From NCBI GenBank assembly GCA_009792885.1, contig WMCF01000003.1:17322297-17386296 (forward strand): a stretch of 64,000 bases of DNA, given 5' to 3'. Position numbers and translations under genes: made by a program. The notes under the pieces are model-generated. The model was not told the origin of the DNA. It ran no database searches and saw only the letters and a list, made by a program, of their open reading frames with translations. Below, piece after piece: positions 34,221 through 48,019 of the stretch. The stretch comes from Eremophila alpestris peregrina. Its lineage: Eukaryota > Chordata > Aves > Passeriformes > Alaudidae. Each line of letters begins with the position of its first letter. Position 1 is the stretch's first letter.

Positions 34221-37200
34221 GAAAACAAACAGCTGAGGGAGTGTCTGTTCTGGATAAGGCATTGCCTCATTTAATGCATTTATATGTTACTTTTTGAGTG
34301 TGTGTGTGTTTATGCTCACTGAATGTAATTATTCCTGTTTAAATCCTGTGCATCAAGGAGTGGACAAACAGAGATACTTCAGATCTCTCTGTGTTCACAG
34401 GTTAATCTCTCTATCTCTCTAAATGAGATTCTCTGTGTGGCTGCCAAGTTTGCCCTACGCAATATTTAAATCCATGATGCAGAAAAAGAAAATAGGATTG
34501 CAGTTTCTTCAAAGTATCTACTTTTAAGGAAAACTGTTAGAATGATTTCCTGTAAATAACCTAAGATTTGGGGTGGCACATCAGAAAAACTGTGTTTAGA
34601 TGTGCTGTCCAATGCTAGAAAAAATTAACACCACTTTCCTTCCAATAGACTCAGTTGTGTCCTAGCTTTGCTTTACATTACTTAAACTCAGGAGCAGTTG
34701 GGCTGGTTTAAAAACAATGTTCATTCCATTACATGTAGTTTCTCTGGTTTTTTTTACAGACAAATCTTTGTGTATCCAAGTATAGTCTTAGCAATGGAAT
34801 AGTGCCTTCACTTGTATCCTGAGGTGCAGTGTACTGGAGTGCCTTTCACAACAAAGTTTGCATGGAATTAGTCACAGCACTTTGAAGCTGTTTTTTGCTT
34901 TTTGAACACCGACATTATCATTACATGCTGCTTTTCTTCTCTAAACAGCCTAAGGATGAAGAGCTGAAACTTGGTGTAGTGCTATCAGCTTGTTTAGAAA
35001 GCCAGCCTGAATAAGTCTTGCCTGATTTGGGTGAAAATCAAAATAAATACGAAGTGACAGGCTTGCCATTTCACTCATCTTGGAAATGGTTGAAGAGAGG
35101 TATCTAATTCTTTGAATACAGAGAGTAAATTTATTTGAAGGCTCTCTTAGAGAGCACAGCACAGGAACTGGCTCAGTTGTCAAGAAGGGACTAAGAGAAG
35201 AGAATCCTGCCAGATCAAGTGCCTGTGAGTTGCTCTGTTCCTGGAGCAGATTATAGCAAAATACTGATGACTGCATTGGTTTCCATGGTTCTGAGCTGCA
35301 TTATGTGAAAGTGTCCAGGAAGGGAGACTAGGTACGAATGAAGCTGATACCTCTTTGTTCTCTTGCATTGCTGCCTTCAGTGGCTGCATACAGGCAAACC
35401 ACAATAAAATTAGCTTTGCTTGTAGCTGTATCTATACAAAAGTTGTACAGGTCAGCTCTTCTGCAACAGTCCTCAGCACTGAAAGAGTTCATGTGTGGCC
35501 AGGCCTCTGCAGCAGAGACAAACCAGTGCAAGGGATACTGCAAGAGGATAACAGGCTTTGATGCAGTTAACTTGTACAGCAGAGCCCATCAGTGTGTAAT
35601 ACACTTTCCACCCTTCCTTAAGGACTTTGTAATGTCTCCTGAACATGAAATTCTCCTGCTTTTCCTGAAGGGTTGACAGAATTCATTCTGTATACTGACA
35701 AGCTGTCATTCAGAGGGCTAAATGATATGCCTATCCTGCAATAGTGAGTGAGAGTCCGGGAAGAATGGAGTTCTTGGTTCATTATTCAGGTTTGAAAAAA
35801 GCTCAGTTCAGGTTGAATCAAAACTTACCTTACTGTCATTTTTTTTAAAAAACAGTAAGTTAAAAAAATCAGTATGTCAAAAGATTTATTGTTTTCAGAG
35901 TAAGCTGAAGCCTCCAATTTTTCAGACCCTTGTGCAGCTGATGGAAAGAGAGACATGCCATAATGTCCCCAGTAGCAGTGGACTTGATTTGACATCCCAG
36001 AGACCCTTATTTCTTTACCTTCTCATTCAGACATCAACACACTTAACCTAGGATGTAAGATTACTGTTCAGTATTATCCTGTGCTCAGAAATATTTGAAC
36101 ATCCCCTGGGTAAAGTGCAAGTAGTAGGCTAAATGTAATGGCTGTCCATTTCCCTTGATTAGGCCACTGCTCTTACCTAAGAAACTGGACAATATTCTGA
36201 AAGCAATGCAAGGTACACATCCCATGTGATTCAGCCATAATCACAACACCCCAGATCCTTGTTCTTTGGCTAAATGGTGAAGTGAGCAATCAAGAACACC
36301 AGTTTGTAATGTGACTGTGCCATAGTTTCCTGATCACCGTAGTCTCCTGGGAGGTTCAGATTTTGAAACCAAACTGAACACAGATTCTTCTCTTCCTTGC
36401 ATGAATGCCCAAGCTTCTCTTCTGGAGGCTTTGTGAGTTTTGCCTGAATATTTTGGTTACCTGAATTTTTTGGGAGAGGACAGGAGGTAAAAGAGTTAGG
36501 AGTTAAGTTCCCCCTGGGGCAGAAACAAGGTGTTTTGGTTTTATTTCTCAGTAAATAATTTCTCTGAAGTCAAGTCTGTTTTGCCCATGACAGTAACCAG
36601 TGAGTAATCTTCCTGTATTTATCATTTGACAAGTTTTTCCATCAGTTTTTCTCCCTCTGTCATGTTGAGGGTGAGGAGTGATAGAGCATCTTGGTGGGCA
36701 TCTGGTGACCAGCTGAGTGCTACAGTGCTGTGTTAACTAGTCAGCCATAACTAGTTAGACTGCAGCCCTGTCAGGTAAAGCATGCAGATCTTTAGATAGC
36801 CTTTGGAAACCGCCTCTGACAATAAGGAATCCTGGTAGTTAATTCCCATTAAAAGTATCACAAAAGAGAAAGCAGAAGTCTTACTGCTGACCTCTGGCCT
36901 TGTAGGTAACTGTTGAAATCCCAATGCCACAGCTCCTCTAGAGGTTGCTCCTTGCCAAAAGCACTTCAGTGATCAGTCTAGAAGGGATATAATGTTCAGC
37001 AGTATCCATTCACTATGCATTCATCTCAACTGTTTCTTCCTGACCTCATCAGGGACACCCAGATACCAGGCTAGCCACTGAATAGACCTAGTGGCAAGAG
37101 GAAAATGCCTGTGGTCCTGCTGTGTCCATTCCATAGTGACCTGTCAGTGTCTTACCAAGAGATGAGGATGGTCTCGATTCAGTGGATTATCTTGTTTTCA

Positions 37201-40190
37201 CTAAAGGGTAAGTGGTGAAAACAATTTCAACACAAGTATCATGTCCTTTCTCCCAGAGGATAGGTACATATGCAAAACTATCATTGAAACCACAGGGCAA
37301 AGGTTTACTTCATATTTGCATTGCCTTGTTCTAGGTAAGCACTGGCCTCAAGCTCAAATCCTACAGTAACAGTTTGATTTTGTCAGATCTCTGCTGGAGA
37401 GATTTGCAGAAAATATGAGCAGATTATTCTTCCCCTTTTTTAAATAAAAGAAATTTAATTGATGTTTCATGTTGCTTAGTTGTAGTAAAAGTCTTGTCAC
37501 TTCTTTTTTCATTTCAGCATCTCAGGAGCTCATCTATTAAGTCTGTATGGGGTTAAAATTAATCCAGATGTGTTTACACAGTATCTGCTTTAATGCAGTA
37601 GGCACAGCTGTTTTTTGGATGTATCCTGGCTAGATTCCAACGTGAGCAGTCACATTTTCCCTGCCTCTGTACTCCCCTGTAATTTATCAACAAGAACACA
37701 GGAACTACAGGAACATTATTAAGCTTGGTATTAAAAAAAAAAAAAAAAAATTAATTGAAGGTCCCACTGCCATGAGAGGCATTTTAATGCTTGGGTATTT
37801 ATAAATTAATCTGAAGCTGGGGAGGGAGGGGTTGCCTTCTAGTTTTTGAACCTTTGGGATTGGATTTCAAGCTTTTTCTTGCCAATGGGCTAAAAGCTTT
37901 AAACTGATCTGAAAGTCTGGTTTATTCATAGAAGGCACGGGGTTCATGTGCTGGTTTGACCAAATATCATGAAGCTTAGGATATAAGATGGTACCTAGAA
38001 GGATGGTATTAGCCAGTGGCTAATTGAGAGTACAAGTGGAAAAAGAAAAAGCACGTGCTCATGTAACCACTTTCTGATGCAAAAGGAGGGATCACAGCTT
38101 GGCCCAAAGCCCAAATTTAATTTTCTTAGAAGGAAATTTGAATCTAAAGAGGCAGGATAATAGTTTCTATATTGTTAATTAGACATTTACGATGTCCAAT
38201 TTTTGTTTTTCCTGACAAGGATAACATGGGTAGCCATGCACCTGCACCACCATTAGGGTGTGTTGTGTCTTTCAATATCCTGTGGTTCCCCTGCTGCTTG
38301 GTGGAGGTGTTGCCATTTGGTGTTTCCTGTTAGGGTTTACCCTTGTTTATTGCGGCAGAGTTAGCTTTGACAGGAAAGTACAGGCTTGCTTTTGCTTGTG
38401 GAAAAGATGTGACTTTTATTTGAACTCTCTCCCCTGTGGGATGAGTAATGGTAGGATTTGAGTACTGTGTACCTTTCATAGCTAGCTGCTAGGCAGGGAT
38501 TGAACAGCTGGGATAAGAGAGCTGTATCCCTGGAATAAAATTGCTTCTGTGTCTGATGCATTTACAAGTCTGCTAGAAACTTCCATTTGGAGCTGTGCTC
38601 ATCTAGGCTTGTCAACAGTGGGCAAGGATATTGCCCCTTTTGATTATCTGAAGCAGCAGCATGGCCAAGAAGAAAGTAGTGATACCAGTTCTGGAGATTT
38701 CATTGCACATCTTGATGGCTTCCATGGAAGAAGATCCTACGTGTGGAGTTACCTGAAGGTAGAAGCTTCATCTTTCCTTTGGAAAGCAAGGTTCTCTCTC
38801 TTATGGTTACAAATGAACTACTGATTAAAAACAACTCTAAAACTGGAAGGCAAAACATAAAAGACCTACTCAAACTTTAAGTTTAAAACTTAAGTTTTTA
38901 AGTTTAAAACCTTAAAGCTATTATCATAATCTAGGAAACCTCTGTTGTAATATTTAATAGGGTTGAAATGCTGGTAGCTGTTATTGCTGGACCAGAATCT
39001 ATTTTTCTAGATTAGTGTTCTCTGTATTTCATTATTTATTTGTTTTATACTAAGCAGAGGACAAAATCAATGGGGGGCAGATTTATCTGTTTGCAAAATA
39101 AAACAACAGCAACACATAAGTTGTTATGCAATGTTTTCTCTAGTATCCACATGATTAAAACCACAAGTTTTTCCTTGTAATGCATCCAACTAGATTCCTT
39201 TTCCTTTAACAGCTTTTATGTTGTTAAATTGTTCCTTCATGGGAGTTTTCAGGGGTTTCTGAATTATATGGCATTTGTTAGAAGAAAAAAATAGAGAAAC
39301 TTGTGCTGCCATTGCCTTTTCAGGTAATTCAGGTCTGTATCCAAATTTCTGCTATTTTCAGATTTTAGGGGTCTGTTCAACTTTGTCTAGACCCAAATCT
39401 AGCTGTAAATTGTATTTAAGTTCAAAGTTTCTTTGTCAAAACTTATTTGTTAACTGTGATTCAGGCTGTAGTTTTAAAGTAAATTTAAAGTTAATTTTTT
39501 TTCAGAGTTAAGAACTTACTGAAAATGAATACTGAAGGGATCTGTGGATAGGTGTCTCTCTTTTGATATGATGCCTACAGCTAAATTAAAACTAATTATG
39601 GAGGGCTCCACCCCTGCAACAACTTTAGGCAGTTTAGAGCTCCATGTGTGTGCTCACACACAGACTGCAGAAACTCGAAACCATTCCAAGGCAGGCGTGT
39701 CTGTGTGCATGCTTACAACACTGGCTTCCCAAAGCAAAAGTGAAAACTCTTGAGAAGAAACTGAGAGGCTGAAGGGGTTAAATGAAATACAACTCTGCTT
39801 TTCCTGTGCAGTAAGGATTAGTAACCAAACAGAAGCAGGAGAGAAGAGCGCTGAAGTGCCACTGTTTCAACAAGAGCAATTGGAAAGTGGATTCCGGAGC
39901 TTGACAGAGCGTCTCCAACTTTTGTGCTCACCTGTCACAGGCACATGCAAAAGGTAGGAGTTGACTTTGTGTTTTGGGCAGTCTCCTGATCCTTTTACCT
40001 GGATACCTATTCTCTATTAGTCTTTTCAGTGCTGTTCGTGCTCTTTAAACTGTTTTGCATTTCCCACCTTTTTATCTTTCCTTTCAGTTAAAAGAGTACA
40101 GGGGAGAGGAGAGACCAGAGTCCTTACGACTGCAACATTTTATTTCTCAGAAGGGAGGGAAGAAGATGCTCCATGAGTTTGGTGAACATG
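34221..40190. other. Intergenic stretch without recognised genes
   Basis: About 6 kb. It contains an 18-base A run (37733-37750) and a low-complexity TTTAAA/TTAAG quasi-palindrome at 38875-38917. The open frames at 35338-35676 and 38549-38824 have no recognised domain. No RNA gene or named transposon is seen. Confidence 0.5.
38875..38917. repeat. AT-rich quasi-palindrome (TTTAAAACTTAAG units)
   Basis: CTTTAAG-TTTAAAACTTAAG is followed by TTTTTAAGTTTAAAACCTTAAAG. The units repeat both directly and inverted. It is low complexity, so slippage is the simplest explanation. Confidence 0.6.
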
Positions 40191-40199
40191 AACCTTTGG

Positions 40200-40680
40200 C
40201 ATGCAGCTAACCCCGGCGGGACTCGATGTGCCCGCCAGGGCTGTTCGTGATGCTGGGCTGGGAGGAGCAGGGAGTGCCCGGGAAGGCGCCCGTGTGGCAG
40301 GACCCGCTGGGGTCACACACGCTCCGATAGCACACAGGGCCGAGGCAGATGCAGCAGGGATATTGACTGCACAAACGGAGGTTTGGCTCGCGGGAATAAA
40401 AGCCTGCTACGACTCCTGCAGCCCCTGAGTGAGTGTCACCCCTGAGAGCCACGCTCCCGCTCCTGTGCCAGCAGGTGCTGAGGGCGGGCTGCGGCCCCCG
40501 ATCGCTCCCAGCTCCTGAGGGGAGCGGGGGGGGAGCCCGGCCCAGCGGTGCCCTCAGACCCGTCTGGGAAAGGGGAGCTTTTCGGGACCGGGTCTCCCAG
40601 CCCTGAGGGGGTCTGAGGTGTGAGGCAGGCCGAGGCGGCAGCTCCAGGGATCCCGGGACCTGTCCTGGCACGGAGGAGGT
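40200..40680. promoter_or_regulatory. CpG-rich island, candidate promoter/first exon
   Basis: About 480 bases of high-GC sequence with roughly 30 CpG dinucleotides, against very few in the flanks. It contains an AATAAAAGCC element near 40396-40405 that could act as a TATA-like box, and a good donor (GGAGGAG|GTAATG, GT at 40679-40680) at its plus-strand edge. It lies about 10 kb before the PAPLN signal-peptide exon, whose acceptor at 50599 needs an upstream non-coding exon. It is therefore a candidate PAPLN promoter and exon 1. It could equally serve an unknown non-coding RNA, or be a GC-rich repeat such as an LTR. Confidence 0.45.
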
Positions 40681-43460
40681 AATGGTCTGGAAGCAATGTG
40701 GGAGGGCAGCAGGTTTGCCTGGTGCACTGGGTGCTCCTTGTGGATGGGCGGGCAGGTGGAAGTAGAGGAGCAGGTGATTTGAAACCGAGTCTCAAAGCTT
40801 TGAGGAATTAGCTTTGAATGGAGTCCTTAGGACTAGGAATGACTAGTATTAGTACAGGAGCTTAGTGAGATGGCGTGTTTCTTTAGGTCTGCCTGTAGAG
40901 ACCTTTGTTTGTGACTTTGGAAAGTGTCTACACGAACTTACCCTTTCTACATTGTACTCATGAGGCCCTTAAACAGCTCCTTGAAACCGGTAAACTGGCT
41001 TGAAGCTTACATGTTTTTATCCTGCCTTCTCAGAGATGTACCACACGCTTTAATGCCAGAGCACTCCCAGTCTTTGCAGATGGAGCAGCCATGAAAAACC
41101 ATTCTTCCCAAGGTGCAGTGTGAGGATGAGCCAATGTGCTACACAGCCATGTGTGTACTGGACAGCCTCACTCCAGGCTTCCAGGATAAATGCTCTGCTC
41201 TTACAGGGAGCAAAGGGAGGTGTTTGTGATGGGGAACAAGGGTGGGTAAAGTCACGTGGCTTCGGTATAGCTCTAACTTAAACTAACATTTGTTCATGTC
41301 AGTGAATTAATTGATGATAAAAGGAAAAAAATTAGAGCAAATTTTGTATCTCTGGAAGTTTTGTGCCTTTTTTCTGTCCAGTGTGAGATAATTGAGACTT
41401 CTATTTTGGGCCTATTTTCAGGTTCTTATACACTGTGAGGTCACCTTAAAGGTGTTTGATTTTGAAATATTTTTCTCCTTGAGCTTAAGTGTTTGGTGGC
41501 ATCACAGGAATGCTGGAATTGCTATAGTTTCTTCATTTCATTTGCTTATTCCAAATCATCACAAGGTGTGTGATGAGTGATTTGAGATGATTTTCAAGCA
41601 AGGATGTACAGCTTTGTTTGCTGGTCTCTATATGTATTTATGTTAAAAAGAATATTAGGCAAAAACCAAAATTGTTTCAATTTTAATGGAAAGTAGCCAC
41701 CACTGTGTAAAGAACTTAGGGAATGGATGATCTCAAATGTTGCTGTTCAGTAAGTGCAGTAATTTCTGATGCAGATCACTTCCCTTTGGCTTTGGGATGG
41801 GCTCTCTCTCAGATCCAGCTGCTTGCCAGCTTGGCAAAGGAGAAGGCAGGTAGACGTCACCTAATCTAGCTGCTTCAGGGATTAATTGCCTCTCGAATTA
41901 GGCACCAAGATTCTTTTGGAGTCTAGGTGAGTGGCCGTGTCCAGACTTGCTAAAACGTTGAGGAAACAGGAAAGCAGCTCCATTGTTGCAACTGGTTTTC
42001 TTGGTAGCACTTTCTGAGTCAAAGGCACACAGTTTAAATTTTTTTTGTTCTGTTAAAATAGGAAACCTGAGAGGATAAAAAACACCCAAAACAACCTCTG
42101 ATCTTGATCATGGACTCCTTCTCCTGAATATAATGTAAATAAGGCAAAATACTCTTCCGTGCCTCAGGACATGTAGAGTTTAAGCTACCAGAAGGCTTTC
42201 TCTTTGTTCAGTGAGGACCTGAAGTGTTAATAAAATGTTAACCATTTTATTTATTCATATATGTACCTAGTGACTTATAATACACAACAAACACATAGGG
42301 TTTTTTTTTTTTTTTGTAAGAGGATGGGAGCTCTGTTTTGTATGAGAACAGCACCTGGCATACACAGGATGCGATTACAGCAGTCCTCACAATTAGCATT
42401 ACAGACTCATCATCATCTGAACGAAGGGGGAAATGTTTCCCCGGTGGCATGTTAATGTTCAGTGAACACCAGAGGAAATAGGTTGTTTTGCTCTTAGGTG
42501 TGTGGGAAGGAGGATACAGAAGTGCTGTGAGCCCCACAGTGTACCTGGCACAGCTGCTGAGCCCAGGCAGTGGGGATGGCTGCTCAGATTCAGGACACTC
42601 ATTTGCAGTTATGCTCACTGTATAATGGACCTGTCAGAAGGACTTACTTCTCTCAGAATGATGCTCTGCTGGATACAGTTCCACAGGCTCATTTTTTAGC
42701 ACTCCTGGATCTGAACTGTGATTTGTTGTGGTTCAGCCTTGTCTTAGACAATGTTTAATAAGGGTTGCTGGATGTTTGGGAAGGGACTTTTATATTTATG
42801 TTTTTATATTTAAGTCTACTCATATGCATAGGCTATGATCAAATCATTTGTTTATGCTTTCTCACACAGTAACAAGCTCACCTTCCTGACATGCAGATGT
42901 GATGTATAGAAAACAAGTGCCATCCACAGATTGTTTATTTCTCTGCCTAGCCCTTAAAGCAGTAATTGGAAGCTCTGGTTTGGGCATCTGTGGTAGAAAC
43001 CAGCTTCAGAGCAAAAAACCAATTTATTTTTAGATCACAGTGTTGTAATTTTGCTGTGATTCCACCGTCGAGCATGTGCTTCCTTTGAGAGCTCTCCAGG
43101 CACTGCAGCATGATCACACCCTCCTAAGATCATTTTTTATGAAGTTAATTTTTAGTGACAGATGAAAGATGCTAGAGTCAGTATTCTCAGAGACAGCAGC
43201 CCCAATTCCACTAGCTAGCACATATTCTCCCTCCTAAGTTTGTTACTCTAAAGTTCTCGTTTATGTTGTGATTTTGTTCCATTTTTGTTTCTTCTAGTTC
43301 ACTTCATGTTACTCATCTTTCTCTTGCACAGTAATGCAAGCAAGCCCACAGATTTCTCTGGGGGAATTTCTGCTTCATACCACTGAAGGTGTGTCTGCAT
43401 CACTGTCTGTAGGGGCCATTCCTTAGGGAAGAGATGCACCCGTACAAGTGTGGTGTGTTT

Positions 43461-43502
<42 letters not shown>

Positions 43503-43935
43503 TGAATTAACTTTAAATGATAAAAACTATCTTGGCTTCCAGAAACAATGTAGGGGAAGCAGCAATCAAAACCCACATGAGGTTCTCGTGTTTTCCTGTC
43601 TATTATCAGTCCCCAAGCAAATTTATTTAAAGGTTTTACAGGTGTTCCCTGTGCATGTATACTACAAGCACATTGTTGAAAGTAGTGCTAACATCCTCTT
43701 AGTGAACAGAGGTGTGAATCTTGCAAAGAGAGGCAGAGAAAAATTTGCATGATTTAAAAATCTCCTCTTGAAATAATGCCTGTTTTTAATTTTTATTTTT
43801 TAACCCATTGCACAGCACAGAAATTGTTTATATTTAGTATGGAATGAAGTTAAACAAATTTGAAGCAGTCTTCTAGCAGGAAAATCCTTTATTTTCCTAA
43901 AGAATTCTCAAAATTTGAATTGTAAGAGATTAGTC
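40681..43935. other. Stretch between CpG island and CR1 scrap
   Basis: No gene is recognised. A TA microsatellite is at 43464-43498. If the CpG island is PAPLN exon 1, this is intronic. Confidence 0.45.
43464..43498. repeat. (AT)n microsatellite
   Basis: About 17 uninterrupted AT units (35 bases). Likely length-polymorphic. Confidence 0.92.
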
Positions 43936-43939
43936 TCAG

Positions 43940-44116
43940 CTGGGTAACATGCTTAGGTGATCCCCAGATGGCTGGGGAGTGAAGTCCCTCCCTGTAAGTG
44001 AAGAGCAGGTTTGAGATCACCTGTGGAAACTGAATAGGCACAAGTCTGTGGGGCCTGATGAGATGCATCCCAGGGTCCTGGGGGAAATGACTGATGTGGT
44101 TGTCAAGCCATTATTT
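43940..44116 (+). mobile_element. CR1 LINE internal fragment
   Basis: The segment reads GCAGGTTTGAGATCACCTGT, then CACAAGTCTGTGGGGCCTGA, TGAGATGCATCCCAGGGTCC and TGATGTGGTTGTCAAGCCA, matching the CR1 ORF2 stretch around the phrase ACAAGTC-ATGGGACCTGATGAGATGCA. Only about 180 bases remain, with both ends missing. It overlaps the same ORF2 region as the larger remnant at 22490-23870 but is a separate insertion. Confidence 0.8.
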
Positions 44117-44860
44117 GAGTGAAACATATGAGTGAAATATATTTACATTTCATAAATGCAAAAGATAGTTAGCCATTCCTCTTCAATTATGCTAGTGTTT
44201 GGGGTATTATATCCTTGTCATATATTTTTCCATAGGCACTGTGTGGCTTCTTTTAGCAGTGTCTAAATCAGTCTGTGTGCTTGACGTTATCCCTACATGC
44301 TCCCAGATTTAATTAACAGCTAAGCACAGTGAGGCTACCAAAATAGAAGGCAGAATCCTATCTTTACTCCTTAGAATAAATCTCTTGCTGCAAACCTAGT
44401 AGTGGGAGGCTAGTTGCATAAAACTGAATCTGAGCTGATATTAATAGGTAGACAGAAAATTGCCATTTGAAATACTGTATTAGCTCCTACAAAGGGCTGA
44501 CATAGTCATTACGTTTGCTTGGAAGATGCTGCTTCACTGACCTCAGCCTGAGATACACCATTGTGGATTTTGGAGAGCAAGAACAAGGCAGGTCTGCATC
44601 TTCCCCACCCACTGAAAGGCCTTACTAGAATCTCTGTGTGTTGATCTTGCTCTTGAGCCTGATGATTTTCCTGCCACTGTTTTGTGTGATTTCAGTATTC
44701 AGAGGCTGCTGTGGCTTCTCCAGGTGTTGCTGAACTTTCCTTTGCTGTAGAAGTCCTCTGTAAAAAATAGTCAGTCTGTGTCAGCCACATGAAGCGATGG
44801 CCCGGAGCAGATTCATGTGAGGAATCAGCCTGAAGGCTGAGTTGAAAACCATTGACAGAG

Positions 44861-44912
44861 CAGGCTCAAAGATGCTTCTGTGTTACCAGGCTCAAAGATG
44901 CTTCTGTGTTAC
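44861..44912. repeat. Perfect tandem duplication of 26 bp
   Basis: The unit starting CAGGCTCAAAGATGCTTC occurs twice head to tail (44861-44886 and 44887-44912) without a mismatch, which indicates a recent duplication. Confidence 0.92.
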
Positions 44913-47900
44913 TCAGTTCTCCAGCCAGCTGGTGCTCTGCTGCTTGTTAGTAAGTTTTAAAACTTTTTTTTTCCATTTAACAAGGTGATTTCTAAAGATA
45001 TTCTAGCTGAAAGTTTGTCTTTCATAATATGCATAACATGGCTGAAAGTATATCTCAGTGGGATTACTTTCTTGATGAGGATTCTTCAATTTCTGACTTG
45101 TATTTAGAATTAATTATTAAATCTGGATACCAATGGTAAAGACACCGCCATAAAAGTTCTGCTCAGGCAACTTGTGTTTCCTTTGTTTTCTCTCCTTTCC
45201 CATTAAGCCCTTTCAGCCAGTCCTGTGTTTGAACTCATTTATAAACATTTACCTCTTGCTTTGGATACAAACAGCTCTTCATGAATGTGTTTCATTGCAT
45301 GGTCCAAAGGAAATTCAGCATCCTTCTGTTTTAACAGGCACATAGACATTACTTGGCTTATCTGCCCCAACCCAAAGGACATTAGACCCATTATTTTCTT
45401 TGAAAAAATGTCCAAAAAAGAATGATTCACTGTGTTGGGGGAAGAAAACACAGTAATATTAAAACACAGGCATATTAAGAAGTATCTAGAATGTGATATC
45501 ATCTGCCTAAAGTGATTATTCATTTACAGGTTCCTCTAGGATGTGTGATGGGTCCTTGTGCTCTCCTCAGTCAGTTCTCATCCTAAGCAAAGGGAGGTTT
45601 TTCCTTATACTTGATCCCTGTTCCACAGAGCCCCTTTGTCTCCCCACCTTCATCTTCACTTCCTTCTTTGTGTGTATGTTTTTCCTTTTTAATTCTTCCA
45701 GCAAAAACTTAAAAGGTGCTTCTCAGTTGTCAAGGCAAACAAAAGCAAGTGGGAACAAAGATATGCTGGATGGTTTTTAGAGCAAAGCAGAGCATAATGT
45801 CTTTAGAAAATGTAGTGAACCTAAAAAGCTCAAAGACTTTTCTCTCAGTCAATGACTCAAAAAAATTATGTCAGTGAATAACAGGATGATGATATGTTGC
45901 CTATTCTGGCTTCCCACCTCCTTCAACCAAACTTCTAAAAATATAACATCAAAGTGAGATCTGATGTGTTAGAGGGGAGTGAGTGGGGGAAAGGGAAGGA
46001 ATTTCTGAAAAAGTGTGAGTAGTGGGATCCCTGTGGCAATGTCTGCTTTAGTGCTGGATGTGCTAAACTTTACAATAAGCCATTTCTGTTGATATTGCAG
46101 CAGGTAAATATTTATTGCTGGGGTGCCCAACCTGTATCGCAAGCTGTTCATGCAAAGGCAGCTTCTGTGTCAGGGTTACTTCAAAGGGAATGATACATCC
46201 ATGCTGGGTAATTCAAATTCCCAAAAGGGAGATGAAATGACTTGTAAGGACCTGCCTAAGTCAGTAATGCTGGGTGGCTTTGCCACTTACCTGCATGTCC
46301 AGCTAAATCTCATCTATATTACACCACTGGGAACCCTGAAGGGGTCTTTCTGCCTTCTTCCTATGAACCACTCCTAGAACAATTCCTGACCCACTCATGT
46401 GATATGTGTTTTTGGCCAAAGATGATTTAGAAATGTGGGTCACAGGCCAAAAAAGGCTGGTTTGTCTTATGTGCTAAACAGAGAATAACACTGGCTGTCC
46501 AATTATTTTCAAAAAGAATAGAGAAAATCTGATAAATGTGTGAGCAATGGAACTCATGAAATTTGTTTCATGAATTTGTTTGTGATCTGATTCTGTAGTG
46601 CCTAAACAGCTTAAGTTCTTGCTTACATAAGGCTAAGTTATGAATAACATTACTTTTAAGTTTGGATTTCCTTCCTGTTGAAAAGAAAAAGTCATCATCT
46701 AAACAGATTAAAAGTTCAACACATCTCTTCATCCTGGTCCAGTATCTTTTCCCTCAAAATGTAACTTTATTGCTTTTGAGACCCTGAAATTAGACAACTG
46801 ATTCAAAGTTATTTTTTCATATATATACAGGCAATGTAGGTCTTGTTTCCCCAGGAACATGGATGTTAAGAAGTTGTTTGAAAAAGTGGCCAAGTTTAAG
46901 TAAGCAATTTTATTTGTGCATTGGAAGGCAGGATTTACACACGTAAAGTAAATATAGGAGTCATTTAAACTGTCCTTGATTCTAAAACATACTTCTGGTC
47001 TTCATGAAGATTTGTCTGATCTTGCTAAGCCTGCCTGGCCCTGGATAAGAGTTTCTAACTAAATAAAATATTTTTACAGCAGCTCATTTCTGGCTCCACT
47101 ATAGAGAAGTCTCCACGTCTGCCCATCTGTCTTTTCTAGAACTTCTGTTTGTAAAGGCAAAAGCTTCTCCCTAAGTGGGTTCAGTGTTAAGACCTGAAAT
47201 AAGGGTACTTATCCCAGTTTCCAGTGGTAGTGGAGTTCTTGTGTTCTGTTCAGTTAGGATACTCCAGCTATCTCCTCTGTGGTCCTCTCATCCTCCTGTT
47301 TTGGAATAGAAGGTTCCTGAGCTGCTGAAGTTAGATCCCAGTTTGAATTTCTCTAATGTCTGGAGAAGCTTGGGGTCAGCATCTCCTACAGAAAGCAATC
47401 CAGAGCTGAACTCTGAAGCTGATTCTTTTTGCCCAAGCTCACAGATGGCTGGAACCACTCCCCACTCCAAGCCTTTTATTCCTCTCACCCGAGCAGTTAA
47501 TGCCAGATGCGACTGCCTGGACAATCGAATCTCTTCTGGTGTATGGGCAGAGGTTTCAGTTGGGCACACCTATATTTCTGGTTAAAGATTCTGGTTGTTC
47601 CTTTCTTGTTGTGAACTCATAAACCCTCTCCCTGAGATAACTTCATATTTTAGCACTATGGCAGGAATTCCTCCTTGTGAGCTTTCCAGCAGCTGTTCCA
47701 TAGCTTGAGCATAAAGTCACCATTTCCCCTCAGGCCTTGCTGCTGTTTCTGGGTGGAGGAGGGGTGGAGATGCTGTTCTAGCACACAGTGGGAAAAGGGA
47801 GCTGGGGAGGGTTGAAGAAAGCTGGAGAAGGGCAGGAGGCTCAGGGAGCAGCAGCTGCTGTTGCTACAAGTGAAAGAACTGCAAAACACTGTCCTTTTCA

Positions 47901-48019
47901 TTCCTTCCCCCACATACCAACATACCCAGCATGCAGTGAGAAGAATGGTAAACGAGCAAACATATACTGCTGTACCCCAGGTCCAACGAGGAGTGAAAAG
48001 GCCATTAAATCCAGAAACA

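Noticed and set aside
35338..35676. 112-codon open frame with a signal-peptide-like start
   Set aside because: Apart from a hydrophobic start nothing suggests a real secreted protein; no splice sites, homology or coding composition.
38549..38824. 91-codon open frame
   Set aside because: It looks polar and protein-like in part, but has no homology that I recognise, no start context support and no neighbouring promoter.
40200..40450. Solo LTR suggested by AATAAAAGCC and following GC-rich sequence
   Set aside because: I could not find TG...CA ends with a target duplication or any recognised LTR motif; left as a CpG island.
40207..40671. 154-codon open frame on the minus strand
   Set aside because: It lies within the GC-rich island, where stop codons are rare by composition; the residues are rich in P, S, R and G with no recognised domain or start context.
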